A program made the position numbers and the translations under genes. Positions 53,038 through 60,544 of a DNA stretch of 60,597 nucleotides are shown here, one piece after another. The stretch spans positions 1 to 60,597 of the forward strand of contig JAYPAN010000009.1 of the NCBI GenBank assembly GCA_038123715.1, in the 5' to 3' direction. Position 1 is the first letter of the stretch. Every line of letters starts with the position of its first letter. A model generated the notes under the pieces. That model searched no databases, had not been told where the DNA came from, and worked only from the letters and a program-made list of their open reading frames with translations. This stretch comes from JAYPAN01 sp038123715. Its GTDB lineage: Bacteria; Pseudomonadota; Alphaproteobacteria; RS24.

Positions 53038-54789
53038 ATGACGGCATCCACGCGCCCTGTGGCGCTTGCCAGTTTGCTGATGAGCCTTGTCATGCTGGCA
53101 GGGCCGTTTCTGCATATGCAGTTTTTATATATGCAGCATCATTGGCGGTTTGCGCCCTATGGGGTGTATGGCGACAAGGCAATGGTGGTCAGCGCGCATG
53201 GGCTGGCCTCGGAAATTGGCCGCGATGTGCTGCAAGCCGGCGGCAATGCCTTTGACGCTGCCGTGGCGGTTCAATTCGCCTTGGCGGTGGTTTATCAGCA
53301 AGCGGGCAATATAGGCGGCGGCGGTTTTATGGTTTATCGTCTGGCCGATGGCAGCAATGGCGCGCTTGATTTTCGTGAAAAAGCGCCGCGCGCCGCCACG
53401 CGCGATATGTATCTCGATGAAAATGGGCAGGTGGTGAAAGGCAAAAGCCTGATTGGCGCGCTGGCCGCCGGTGTGCCGGGCAGTGTTGCCGGCATGGTCA
53501 CCATGCATGACCGGTTTGGCCGTCTGGCCTGGCGCGATTTGCTGGCTCCGGCCATTGATTTGGCGCAAAATGGTTTTACCCTGACCGAAAAAGCGGCGCG
53601 CAATCTCAACCGCTATCAACGTCAATTCGCTGCGACCAACAGATTTGCCCCTGTCGCTTTGCGCAATACGCCTTGGCAGGCCGGTGAGGTGATACGCCAT
53701 CCCTATCTGGCCGCCACGCTGACGCGGATTGCCAAAAACCGGCGCAGCGGGTTTTATGGTGGCAAAACCGCGCAACTCATTATTGAAGAAATGCAGGCTT
53801 CGGGCGGGCTTATCACGCAGCATGATTTGGATGCGTATCGTGCAGTCTGGCGCAAGCCTGTTCAATTCGCCTATCGCGGCCATGAAGTGATTTCCATGCC
53901 GCCGCCGTCAAGTGGCGGGGTGGCGCTGGCGCAGCTTTTACAAGGTGCTGAAGCCTATAATGTTCGGGAAATGGGGCATAATTCGGCGGCGCATATTCAC
54001 ATGATGACCGAGCTTGAACGACGCGCCTATGCCGACCGCGCGACCCATTTGGGCGACCCGGACTTTGTTGAGGTTGATGTCGCCGGTCTCACTTCGCCCG
54101 ATTATATTCAGGCGCGCATGGCCGATATTGACCCTGAGAAGAAAACTGACAGCACGATTATCAAACCCGGCACAGTCGCGCGCATTGAAAGCGTTGAGAC
54201 CACACATTTTTCCATTGTTGACCCGCAAGGCAATGCGGTGGCCGTCACCACCACGCTGAACAGCCTTTACGGCAATAAACAAGTGGTGCGCGGCGCCGGT
54301 TTTTTCCTCAATAATGAGATGGATGATTTTGCGATAAAGCCCGGCTATGCCAATCAGTTCGGCTTGCTGGGCGATGACAAAAATGCGGTGGCCGGTGGCA
54401 AGCGCATGTTGTCCTCCATGACGCCGACCATTGTTGAAAAAGACGGCGCGCTGAAACTGGTTGTCGGCACACCGGGCGGGGCGACGATTATTACCTCAGT
54501 GTTTCAGACCATTATGAACATTGTTGATTTCGGCATGACGGCGCAGCAGGCGGTTCACGCGCGCAAAACCCACAGCCAATGGCAGCCCGATTTTGTGATG
54601 CTGGAAAAGGGGACGGCGGGCTGGTCAAACCTGCCCGGCATTATGCGGCGAGGGCATTTGCCTTTTATGTATCCGCGCTTCAGCTATCAGCTTGGTCGGG
54701 TGGAGGCGGTGTTGCGTCATGCCGACGGGCGGCTGGAAGGCGCTGCCGATTATTCGCGCGGCGAAGATGACCGCGCCGCCGGTTTCTAG
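53038..54789 (+). CDS. ggt: gamma-glutamyltransferase
   Basis: A 583-residue N-terminal nucleophile hydrolase that cleaves gamma-glutamyl bonds, mainly in glutathione. An N-terminal hydrophobic segment (ASLLMSLVMLAGPFLHMQF) is a signal or anchor, so it acts in the periplasm. AGGNAFDAAVAVQFALAVV and FREKAPRAATRDMYLD match the large subunit. Self-cleavage is expected before Thr388 in ETTHFSIVD, which becomes the nucleophile of the small subunit. LSSMTPTIV and GTPGGATIITSV complete the active site. GGGAGG supports the ATG at 53038. Confidence 0.94.
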   Translation: MTASTRPVALASLLMSLVMLAGPFLHMQFLYMQHHWRFAPYGVYGDKAMVVSAHGLASEIGRDVLQAGGNAFDAAVAVQFALAVVYQQAGNIGGGGFMVYRLADGSNGALDFREKAPRAATRDMYLDENGQVVKGKSLIGALAAGVPGSVAGMVTMHDRFGRLAWRDLLAPAIDLAQNGFTLTEKAARNLNRYQRQFAATNRFAPVALRNTPWQAGEVIRHPYLAATLTRIAKNRRSGFYGGKTAQLIIEEMQASGGLITQHDLDAYRAVWRKPVQFAYRGHEVISMPPPSSGGVALAQLLQGAEAYNVREMGHNSAAHIHMMTELERRAYADRATHLGDPDFVEVDVAGLTSPDYIQARMADIDPEKKTDSTIIKPGTVARIESVETTHFSIVDPQGNAVAVTTTLNSLYGNKQVVRGAGFFLNNEMDDFAIKPGYANQFGLLGDDKNAVAGGKRMLSSMTPTIVEKDGALKLVVGTPGGATIITSVFQTIMNIVDFGMTAQQAVHARKTHSQWQPDFVMLEKGTAGWSNLPGIMRRGHLPFMYPRFSYQLGRVEAVLRHADGRLEGAADYSRGEDDRAAGF

Positions 54790-54829
54790 CCCTATTGAAA
54801 TTGCGACCGATATTGGGCAAGTTCCGCCG

Positions 54830-55834
54830 ATGATGAATAAAACAGACGCACCCGATATGGCCGCACAGGGCGTGCCGGTTCCCCAGCCTGACGGGGCGCA
54901 TGAGGTGGTGGTTGCCGCCTTTTATAAATTCGTCGCGCTGCCGGATTTTGAAACCCTGCAAAGCGGGCTGCAAAAACATTGCGAAGCAGCCAGCCTGTTC
55001 GGCACAATTTTGCTGGCCGGTGAAGGTATAAATGGCACGATTTGTGGTTCCCATGCCGGTGTGCAGGCCTTGATGGGCTGGTTTGCGGCTGACCCCCGAT
55101 TTGCCGATATTGCGCCGAAATTCAGCTTTGCGCCGGACATGGCATTTCACCGCATGAAAGTGCGGCTGAAGCGCGAAATTGTGACTATGGGACAAGCCGA
55201 TATTGACCCGGTCGGCAATGTTGGCACTTATGTGTCGCCGGAAGCCTGGAACGCGCTGATTGACCGCGACGACACGCTGCTGATTGACACGCGCAATGAT
55301 TATGAAGTGGCAATTGGCAGTTTTGAAAACGCCATTGACCCCAAAACCGCCTCATTCCGAGATTTTCCCGCATGGGTGGATAATTATCTGGAAAGCCTGC
55401 CCGATACTGAGCGCCCTAAAAATATCGCCATGTTCTGCACGGGCGGGATTCGTTGCGAAAAAGCGACCGCCTATCTGGTCGGCAAGGGCTATGAAAATGT
55501 GTTTCATCTGCAAGGCGGCATATTGAAATATCTCGAAAATGTGCCGGAGCAGGACAGCAAATGGCAGGGCGATTGTTTTGTCTTTGACCAGCGTGTCTCG
55601 GTGCGGCACGGGCTGGCTCCGGGCGATTATGATATGTGCCATGCCTGCCGGATGCCCCTGACTGCGGCTGACAAGCAGAATACCGCTTATGAACATGGCG
55701 TGGCCTGCCCGCATTGCATTGACCGCCATTCCGATAATGACCGGGCGCGGTTCAGGGAACGCCAAAAGCAAATCCGTCTGGCGCGCCAACGCGGGCAACA
55801 GCATATTGGCGGGCGCGACAGCACCAATGACTGA
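54830..55834 (+). CDS. trhO: TrhO-type rhodanese (tRNA uridine-34 hydroxylase, UPF0176)
   Basis: A 334-residue protein. The N-terminal acylphosphatase-like domain (AAFYKFVALPDFE, GEGINGTICG) is followed by a rhodanese domain with the active-site loop FCTGGIRCEKA. The C terminus has a cysteine-rich stretch (CHACRMPLTAADK, GVACPHC). TrhO oxygenates wobble uridine in certain tRNAs to ho5U. The ATG at 54830 or the next codon is chosen; no good ribosome-binding site is seen. Its stop overlaps the start of the GST gene by 8 bases. Confidence 0.92.
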   Translation: MMNKTDAPDMAAQGVPVPQPDGAHEVVVAAFYKFVALPDFETLQSGLQKHCEAASLFGTILLAGEGINGTICGSHAGVQALMGWFAADPRFADIAPKFSFAPDMAFHRMKVRLKREIVTMGQADIDPVGNVGTYVSPEAWNALIDRDDTLLIDTRNDYEVAIGSFENAIDPKTASFRDFPAWVDNYLESLPDTERPKNIAMFCTGGIRCEKATAYLVGKGYENVFHLQGGILKYLENVPEQDSKWQGDCFVFDQRVSVRHGLAPGDYDMCHACRMPLTAADKQNTAYEHGVACPHCIDRHSDNDRARFRERQKQIRLARQRGQQHIGGRDSTND

Positions 55835-56465
55835 CTTGCCCATATTATACAGCTTTCGGCGTTGCCCCTATGCCATGCGGGCGCGCATGGCAATTGCCGT
55901 GGCCGGTGTGCCGGTGCGCTTGCGCGAAATCATTTTGCGCGACAAGCCGGAGGCAATGCTGGCCGCCTCGCCCAAAGGCACAGTGCCGGTGTTGATACTG
56001 CCCAATGGTGCGGTGCTGGATGAAAGCCTTGATGTGATGGGCTGGGCGCTCGACCAGCATGACCCGCAAAACTGGCTGGCGGCGCGCAATGCCACGCTGA
56101 TTGACCAATTTGACGGCGCATTCAAACATCATCTTGACCGCTATAAATACGCCACGCGCTATGATGGCGCAGATGCGCGCCTGCATCGGGAGGCCGCGCT
56201 GGCCATATTGAAAGAGCTTGAGGAAAAATTATCCGCGCCTTGGCTGGCCGGTGCGCGCCCCGGCTTTACCGATATCGCCATTCTGCCCTTTATCCGCCAA
56301 TATCGAATAGCCGATGCCGATTGGTTCGACAATCTGGAGGGCTTGGCAAATGTGCAGGGCTGGTTGGCGGGCTTTTTGCAATGGCCGGGCTTTCTGGCGG
56401 TGATGGAAAAATATCCGCTTTGGCTTGCCGGCGGGCAGGAGCAACTCTTTCCCGCGACCCGATAG
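55827..56465 (+). CDS. glutathione S-transferase family protein
   Basis: A 212-residue protein. The N-terminal thioredoxin-like domain begins LPILYSFRRCPYAMRARMAI, with Cys13 as the likely active residue (omega- or GrxB-like class). LRDKPEAMLAASPKGTVPVLIL holds the cis-Pro that binds glutathione. The C-terminal helical domain has GFTDIAILPFIRQ. The start overlaps the trhO stop by 8 bases (ATGACTGA), so the two are translated together. The substrate is unknown. A terminator follows. Confidence 0.93.
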   Translation: MTDLPILYSFRRCPYAMRARMAIAVAGVPVRLREIILRDKPEAMLAASPKGTVPVLILPNGAVLDESLDVMGWALDQHDPQNWLAARNATLIDQFDGAFKHHLDRYKYATRYDGADARLHREAALAILKELEEKLSAPWLAGARPGFTDIAILPFIRQYRIADADWFDNLEGLANVQGWLAGFLQWPGFLAVMEKYPLWLAGGQEQLFPATR

Positions 56466-56473
56466 CGAAACAA

Positions 56474-56500
56474 AACAACCCGCCACAAGGGCGGGTTGTT
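56474..56500. terminator. bidirectional terminator between GST and nitronate monooxygenase
   Basis: AACAACCCGCC (56474-56484) pairs perfectly with GGCGGGTTGTT (56490-56500) around a 5-base loop. Read on the minus strand it is followed by a T-rich run (GTTTTGTTTCG). It separates two convergent genes, and can stop transcripts from both sides. Confidence 0.8.
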
Positions 56501-56520
56501 AAGGCGTGAATCAGCACAAA

Positions 56521-57495
56521 TCAGGCGGCGAAATTTTGCAGCCGTGAGCTGATGATTTCCTGTGCTTCCGACATAATGCCGTCAATTAATTCCTTGCATG
56601 TCGGCACATCATGGATGAGACCGGCGACCATGCCGCAGCTCCAAGCCCCGGCATCCATATCGCCATCCTGCATAATGCGCGGATAGACACCGGCCACTTC
56701 ATCCATAATGTCATTGATTTTAATGTCGTCGCCCAATTGCTTTTCTTTTTCGATAATGCGCTCAACCGCGTCATTTTTCAAAACGCGCTCGGTATTCCGC
56801 AAGGGGCGCATGATAAGCGTCGTGTCAAGCTCGCTGGCGGCCACTAAAGCGTCTTTCACATTCTGGTGAACCGGCGCTTCCTCGGTCGCAATAAAGCGGG
56901 TTCCCATATTGATGCCGTCCGCGCCCAGTGCCAGTGCTGCCACTAATTGCTTGGCATTGCCCATGCCGCCAGAGGCCACAAAAGGCACGGTCAGCTCTTC
57001 GGCTGCGCGTGGCAGCAATATCATATTCGGAATGTCATCCTCGCCAGGATGGCCGCCACATTCAAACCCGTCAACGCTGACCGCATCGCAACCAATACGC
57101 TCGGCTTTCAGCGAATGGCGCACGGATGTGCATTTATGGATGACTTTAATGCCAGCCTCTTTCAGCATCGGCATATATTGTTCCGGGCTGCGCCCTGCGG
57201 TTTCAACAATCCGCACGCCACCGGCGATAATCGCTTCAATATAGCCGGGATAGTCGGGGTCGGCAAAGCCGGGCAGGAAGGTCAAATTCACGCCAAATGG
57301 CTTGTCGGTCATGTCATTGCATTTGGCGATTTCATCAGCCAAATCAGCCGGTGTGCGTTGCGTCAGGCCGGTGATAATGCCCAAGCCGCCGGCATTTGAC
57401 ACGCCAGCCGCCATTTCGGCCAGACCAACATGGTGCATGCCACCCTGAATAATAGGGTGTTCAATACCAAATAATTCTGTGATGCGGGTTTTCAT
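56521..57495 (-). CDS. nitronate monooxygenase family FMN protein
   Basis: A 324-residue TIM-barrel flavoprotein. It opens FGIEHPIIQGGMHHVGLAEMAAGVSNAGGLG, with FMN-binding VDGFECGGHPGEDD, PFVASGGMGNAKQLVAALALGADGINMGTRFIATEEAPV further on. Members oxidise nitronates or reduce quinones, or are related to FabK enoyl-ACP reductases; this one resembles the nitronate monooxygenase-like group. The ATG at 57495 with GGGGAGAGG upstream is chosen over a start 16 codons earlier. Divergent from the thiolase gene. Confidence 0.88.
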   Translation of the reverse strand: MKTRITELFGIEHPIIQGGMHHVGLAEMAAGVSNAGGLGIITGLTQRTPADLADEIAKCNDMTDKPFGVNLTFLPGFADPDYPGYIEAIIAGGVRIVETAGRSPEQYMPMLKEAGIKVIHKCTSVRHSLKAERIGCDAVSVDGFECGGHPGEDDIPNMILLPRAAEELTVPFVASGGMGNAKQLVAALALGADGINMGTRFIATEEAPVHQNVKDALVAASELDTTLIMRPLRNTERVLKNDAVERIIEKEKQLGDDIKINDIMDEVAGVYPRIMQDGDMDAGAWSCGMVAGLIHDVPTCKELIDGIMSEAQEIISSRLQNFAA

Positions 57496-57516
57496 AATAT
57501 ATCCTCTCCCCTGATA

Positions 57517-57635
57517 GTCATTTGTTCGAAACCTTATGGTCAAATGACGGAGAAGAAAAGAGCGAAAAACATTGTGGTGAAATAAACATCTTGTCGAAAT
57601 CGGGATTGGGTAGTTAAATCAGGGCAATTCTGATT
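57517..57635. promoter_or_regulatory. divergent control region with two inverted repeats (nitronate monooxygenase / thiolase)
   Basis: GTCATTTG (57517-57524) and CAAATGAC (57541-57548) are perfect 8-bp arms with a 16-base spacer, just upstream of the nitronate monooxygenase start. AATCAG (57617-57622) and CTGATT (57630-57635) are perfect 6-bp arms near the thiolase ribosome-binding site. TTGTCG near 57592 and TTAAAT near 57615 may be the thiolase promoter. The repeats may bind a regulator of these metabolic genes; which one is unknown. Confidence 0.45.
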
Positions 57636-57647
57636 AGGGAGGAAATC

Positions 57648-58820
57648 ATGGCAGAAGCATATATCGTCGCCGCTGTGCGTACCGCTGGTGGGCGCCGCGA
57701 CGGCAAGTTGAGAGATTGGCATCCGGCTGACTTGGCCGGTAAAGTGCTGGATGAGCTGATTGCGCGTTCAGGTGCGGCACCGGAAATGGTGGAAGATGTC
57801 ATTATGGGCTGTGTCGGTCAGGCTGGAGAGCAGGCAGCCAATATCGGACGCAATGCGGTTTTATCATCCTGTTTGCCGGAAAGTGTGCCAGCGACATCGG
57901 TTGACCGGCAATGCGGCTCCAGCCAGCAAAGCATCCATTTTGCGGCGCAGGCGGTTATGTCCGGCACGATGGATTGCGTGATTGCCGCCGGTGTGGAAAG
58001 CATGACCCGCGTGCCGATGGGGACGCCGATATCGCTGCCTTATAAAAACGATCTCGGCTTTTATGTGTCGGAAGAAATGAAAAAGCGTTATCCGAATGTG
58101 CAGTTCAGCCAATTTGCCGGTGCCGAAATGGTCGCCAAAAAATATGAGCTGACAAAGGATGAGCTGGATACTTATTCCTATCACAGCCATCAGCGCGCCA
58201 TTGCCGCTACCCAAGCCGGTGCTTTTGAAGATGAAATCCTGCCGATTGAGGTGGACACTGAAGATGGCAAGGAAATGCACAAAGTCGATGAAGGTATCCG
58301 CTTTGACGCCAGCCTTGAGGGGATTCAGGGCGTCAAATTGCTGGCCGAAGACGGTGCATTGACCGCCGCTTCCTCAAGCCAGATTTGCGATGGCGCATCG
58401 GGTGTGATGATTGTCAATGAAGAGGGGCTGAAAAAGCTGAATGTCAAGCCGCTTGCCAAAATCATCCATATGTCGGTTCTCGGCCATGACCCGGTTATCA
58501 TGCTGGAAGCGCCCTTACCGGCGGTGAAGCGGGCTTTGGATCGCACCAATATGTCGGTTGATGATATTGACCTTTATGAGGTGAATGAGGCATTTGCGTC
58601 CGTGCCGACCGCCTTTATCAAGGATTTGGGCGTTGACCCGGAGCGGGTTAATGTCAATGGTGGCGCGATTGCGTTGGGTCACCCGCTTGGCGGCTCTGGC
58701 ACGAAATTGATGACCACATTGGTGCATGCGTTGAAAAAGCGCGGCGGCAAATATGGCCTGCAAACCATGTGTGAAGGCGGTGGCATGGCCAATGTCACCA
58801 TTATTGAAAATCTGCAATAG
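57648..58820 (+). CDS. acetyl-CoA C-acyltransferase (thiolase)
   Basis: A 390-residue thiolase. The catalytic nucleophile is Cys89 in DRQCGSSQQ, with His345 in GGAIALGHPLGGSG and Cys375 in CEGGGMA completing the active site. It either releases acetyl-CoA in fatty-acid oxidation or condenses acyl-CoAs; which chain length is not clear. GGGAGG precedes the ATG. A strong terminator follows, so it is probably a single-gene transcript. A FadH-like reductase elsewhere in the window fits a fatty-acid use. Confidence 0.95.
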   Translation: MAEAYIVAAVRTAGGRRDGKLRDWHPADLAGKVLDELIARSGAAPEMVEDVIMGCVGQAGEQAANIGRNAVLSSCLPESVPATSVDRQCGSSQQSIHFAAQAVMSGTMDCVIAAGVESMTRVPMGTPISLPYKNDLGFYVSEEMKKRYPNVQFSQFAGAEMVAKKYELTKDELDTYSYHSHQRAIAATQAGAFEDEILPIEVDTEDGKEMHKVDEGIRFDASLEGIQGVKLLAEDGALTAASSSQICDGASGVMIVNEEGLKKLNVKPLAKIIHMSVLGHDPVIMLEAPLPAVKRALDRTNMSVDDIDLYEVNEAFASVPTAFIKDLGVDPERVNVNGGAIALGHPLGGSGTKLMTTLVHALKKRGGKYGLQTMCEGGGMANVTIIENLQ

Positions 58821-58842
58821 GCAGGTTTGTCAGGAAACTCGG

Positions 58843-58868
58843 AAAGCCCCGCTTTGGCGGGGCTTTTT
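58843..58868 (+). terminator. intrinsic terminator after the thiolase gene
   Basis: AAAGCCCCGC (58843-58852) pairs perfectly with GCGGGGCTTT (58857-58866) around TTTG, followed by more T's. It ends the thiolase transcript before the CDGSH gene. Confidence 0.9.
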
Positions 58869-58929
58869 GTTTTGGTAAAGCGGATTTCCGGCTTATGGTA
58901 GGGCATCGCAGTTTCAGGAGGAGACAATC

Positions 58930-59169
58930 ATGACGCAAGCCGTGGTGGCGCAAAAAGCGCCCTATAAAACTGAGGTGAAACAGGGCAAAACCTATTTCTG
59001 GTGTTCATGCGGAAAATCGGCGCGCCAGCCCTTTTGCGACGGGTCGCACAAGGATACGGGTTTTGAGCCGGTCGCCTATACGGCGGAAAAAGACGGTGAT
59101 GTGTATTTTTGCGGCTGCAAGGCCACTGGTCGCGTGCCGCTATGTGACGGCGCGCATAATAAGCTTTAA
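58930..59169 (+). CDS. CDGSH iron-sulfur domain protein
   Basis: A 79-residue protein with two CDGSH-type 2Fe-2S sites: CSCGKSARQPFCDGSH and CGCKATGRVPLCDGAH, each with three Cys and one His ligand. It is the double-domain bacterial form of the mitoNEET family. Such proteins may carry iron-sulfur clusters or electrons; no precise role is known. AGGAGGAG precedes the ATG. Its stop overlaps the stop of convergent rlmB (shared TTAA). Confidence 0.93.
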   Translation: MTQAVVAQKAPYKTEVKQGKTYFWCSCGKSARQPFCDGSHKDTGFEPVAYTAEKDGDVYFCGCKATGRVPLCDGAHNKL

Positions 59170-59993
59170 CCGCCGCCGGGTAACACGGGTGGACGGGTCA
59201 GCGCATACAGGCTGACGGCAGTGGCGGTTGCCACATTCAGTGTTGTAAACGCGCCTGTGCTTTGCGTCTGTGCTGCCGGCAGGCGCGCCAGCATTTGACA
59301 ATTTTCGCGGGTCAGGCGGCGCAGGCCTTTGCCTTCCGCACCCATGACAATCGCCAAAGGCCGGTCACGCGGCACAGCATCAATCAATGTCTCGCCGGTT
59401 TCGTCCAGCCCGACCGTTAAATAGTTGAATTCCTGCAAGGTTTCCAATGCGCGCGCCAAATTGGCAATCATGATATAGGGCAGTTTTTCCAATGCACCGG
59501 AGGCGGTTTTGGCCAGCGCGCCAGCCGGCGGCGGCGCATGGCGGCGGGTGGTAACAATGGCGGCCGCCCCGAAAAAGGCGGCGGCACGGAAAATCGCCCC
59601 GACATTGCGCGGGTCGCTGACTTGGTCGAGCAAGACAAGCAGCCCGCCTTGCGCGGCGACATCTTCAAGGCTGGGTTGATGCGCCACGCTGCAAGATAAA
59701 AGCAAGCCTTGATGGACAATATCCGGCGGCAGCATGGCCGCAATTTCCGCCGGTTTGACGATTTTCGGTTGCAAGCGGGCCGCGTCAATTTCGGCTTTCA
59801 GCCCCTGCGCCGCATTTTCAGTCGCATAGAGTGACAGCAATCGGCGCGACCGGTTTTGCAGCGCCGCGCGAACCGCGTGCTGACCATAGATTTGCACCAT
59901 CTCCTCGCCATTCTCACCCGATGCGGGAGGCTTGCTGTGAAACGGTGTTGATTTTGCCGCTTTTCGGTGATTACTGGGCTTGCGCTTGGCCAT
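59166..59993 (-). CDS. rlmB: 23S rRNA (guanosine-2'-O-)-methyltransferase RlmB-type (SPOUT family)
   Basis: A 275-residue TrmH-family methyltransferase. The N-terminal substrate-binding domain begins MVQIYGQHAVRAALQN. The knotted SPOUT domain has DQVSDPRNVGAIFRAAAFFGA, VMGAEGKGLRRLT and the SAM-binding TLNVATATAVSLYAL. RlmB methylates G2251 in E. coli 23S rRNA; the TLNV variant leaves the exact target unproven. The ATG at 59993 with AAGGA upstream is chosen over one 12 codons earlier. rlmB upstream of tRNA-Tyr-Gly-tuf is common in Alphaproteobacteria. Confidence 0.9.
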   Translation of the reverse strand: MAKRKPSNHRKAAKSTPFHSKPPASGENGEEMVQIYGQHAVRAALQNRSRRLLSLYATENAAQGLKAEIDAARLQPKIVKPAEIAAMLPPDIVHQGLLLSCSVAHQPSLEDVAAQGGLLVLLDQVSDPRNVGAIFRAAAFFGAAAIVTTRRHAPPPAGALAKTASGALEKLPYIMIANLARALETLQEFNYLTVGLDETGETLIDAVPRDRPLAIVMGAEGKGLRRLTRENCQMLARLPAAQTQSTGAFTTLNVATATAVSLYALTRPPVLPGGG

Positions 59994-60029
59994 ACAATTC
60001 CTTATAACGGCATCAAATCTCAGGTGCAA

Positions 60030-60137
60030 ATCCCCGTGCGGGGCCGGTTATATTATACCAACGGGCCTTTGCATGGGCGTCTGCGCTTGATTTTTAGCGC
60101 AGTTCCGGGCGATTCGCCCGTGTTTTGCGTTTCGGGC
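60030..60137. promoter_or_regulatory. region between rlmB and tRNA-Tyr with two perfect hairpins
   Basis: A perfect minus-strand TATAAT (60057-60052) may serve rlmB. CTGCGCT (60081-60087) pairs with AGCGCAG (60096-60102). CGGGCG (60106-60111) pairs with CGCCCG (60115-60120), followed by TGTTTT, a terminator-like form 18 bases before the tRNA. No clear plus-strand promoter for the tRNAs is visible. Confidence 0.45.
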
Positions 60138-60222
60138 GGAGGGATGCCCGAGTGGCTAAAGGGGACGGGCTGTAAACCCGTTGGCTATGCCTACGTTGGT
60201 TCGAATCCAACTCCCTCCACCA
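60138..60222 (+). tRNA. tRNA-Tyr (GUA anticodon)
   Basis: An 85-base class II tRNA with encoded CCA. The acceptor stem GGAGGGA pairs with TCCCTCC. The anticodon stem-loop is ACGGG-CTGTAAA-CCCGT with GUA. A long variable arm follows, as expected for bacterial tRNA-Tyr. It is the first gene of the Tyr-Gly-tuf cluster. Confidence 0.96.
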
Positions 60223-60298
60223 CGCTAAAAGCACTTAGCAATTTATTGCTTCGTGCGCTTGTAAGTGGTTTGCCCCGATAGGGGTCGAAAAGGGTAAG

Positions 60299-60372
60299 GC
60301 GGGTGTAGCTCAATGGTAGAGCAACAGCCTTCCAAGCTGAAGATGAGGGTTCGATTCCCTTCACCCGCTCCA
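60299..60372 (+). tRNA. tRNA-Gly (UCC anticodon)
   Basis: A 74-base tRNA with encoded CCA. GCGGGTG pairs with the CACCCGC 3' arm. The anticodon loop CTTCCAA carries UCC, and the T loop is GGTTCGATTCC. It lies between tRNA-Tyr and tuf. Unlike E. coli, no tRNA-Thr gene follows before tuf. Confidence 0.96.
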
Positions 60373-60421
60373 ACTGCCTGACCGGATGTTCGGGCCGCGT
60401 GATTGGGCCGCATGAAGGGGC

Positions 60422-60522
60422 GCTCATCTTCACTGATGAGCAGTGTGACAATGAGACGGGTTTCGACCCGAAACTATGAAACGGGTTTCGACCCGAAACT
60501 ATTTTGGGGTTCCGTTGGAACC
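60422..60522 (+). repeat. tandem 25-bp repeat and hairpin array in the tuf leader
   Basis: Two copies of a 25-base unit (60451-60475 and 60476-60500, one mismatch) each contain CGGGT-TTCG-ACCCG and, overlapping it, GTTTCG-ACC-CGAAAC, which cannot form together. GCTCATC/GATGAGC (60422-60441) precedes them and GGTTCC-GTT-GGAACC (60508-60522) follows. Four consecutive hairpins thus lie between tRNA-Gly and tuf. They may guide processing of the tRNA-tuf transcript or regulate tuf (inference). No long T-run follows, so they are not simple terminators. Confidence 0.7.
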
Positions 60523-60544
60523 GCGCTGAATTGAGGATTGACTT

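Noticed and set aside
60451..60500. CRISPR array
   Set aside because: Only two tandem units without spacers and no cas genes; each unit is a hairpin.
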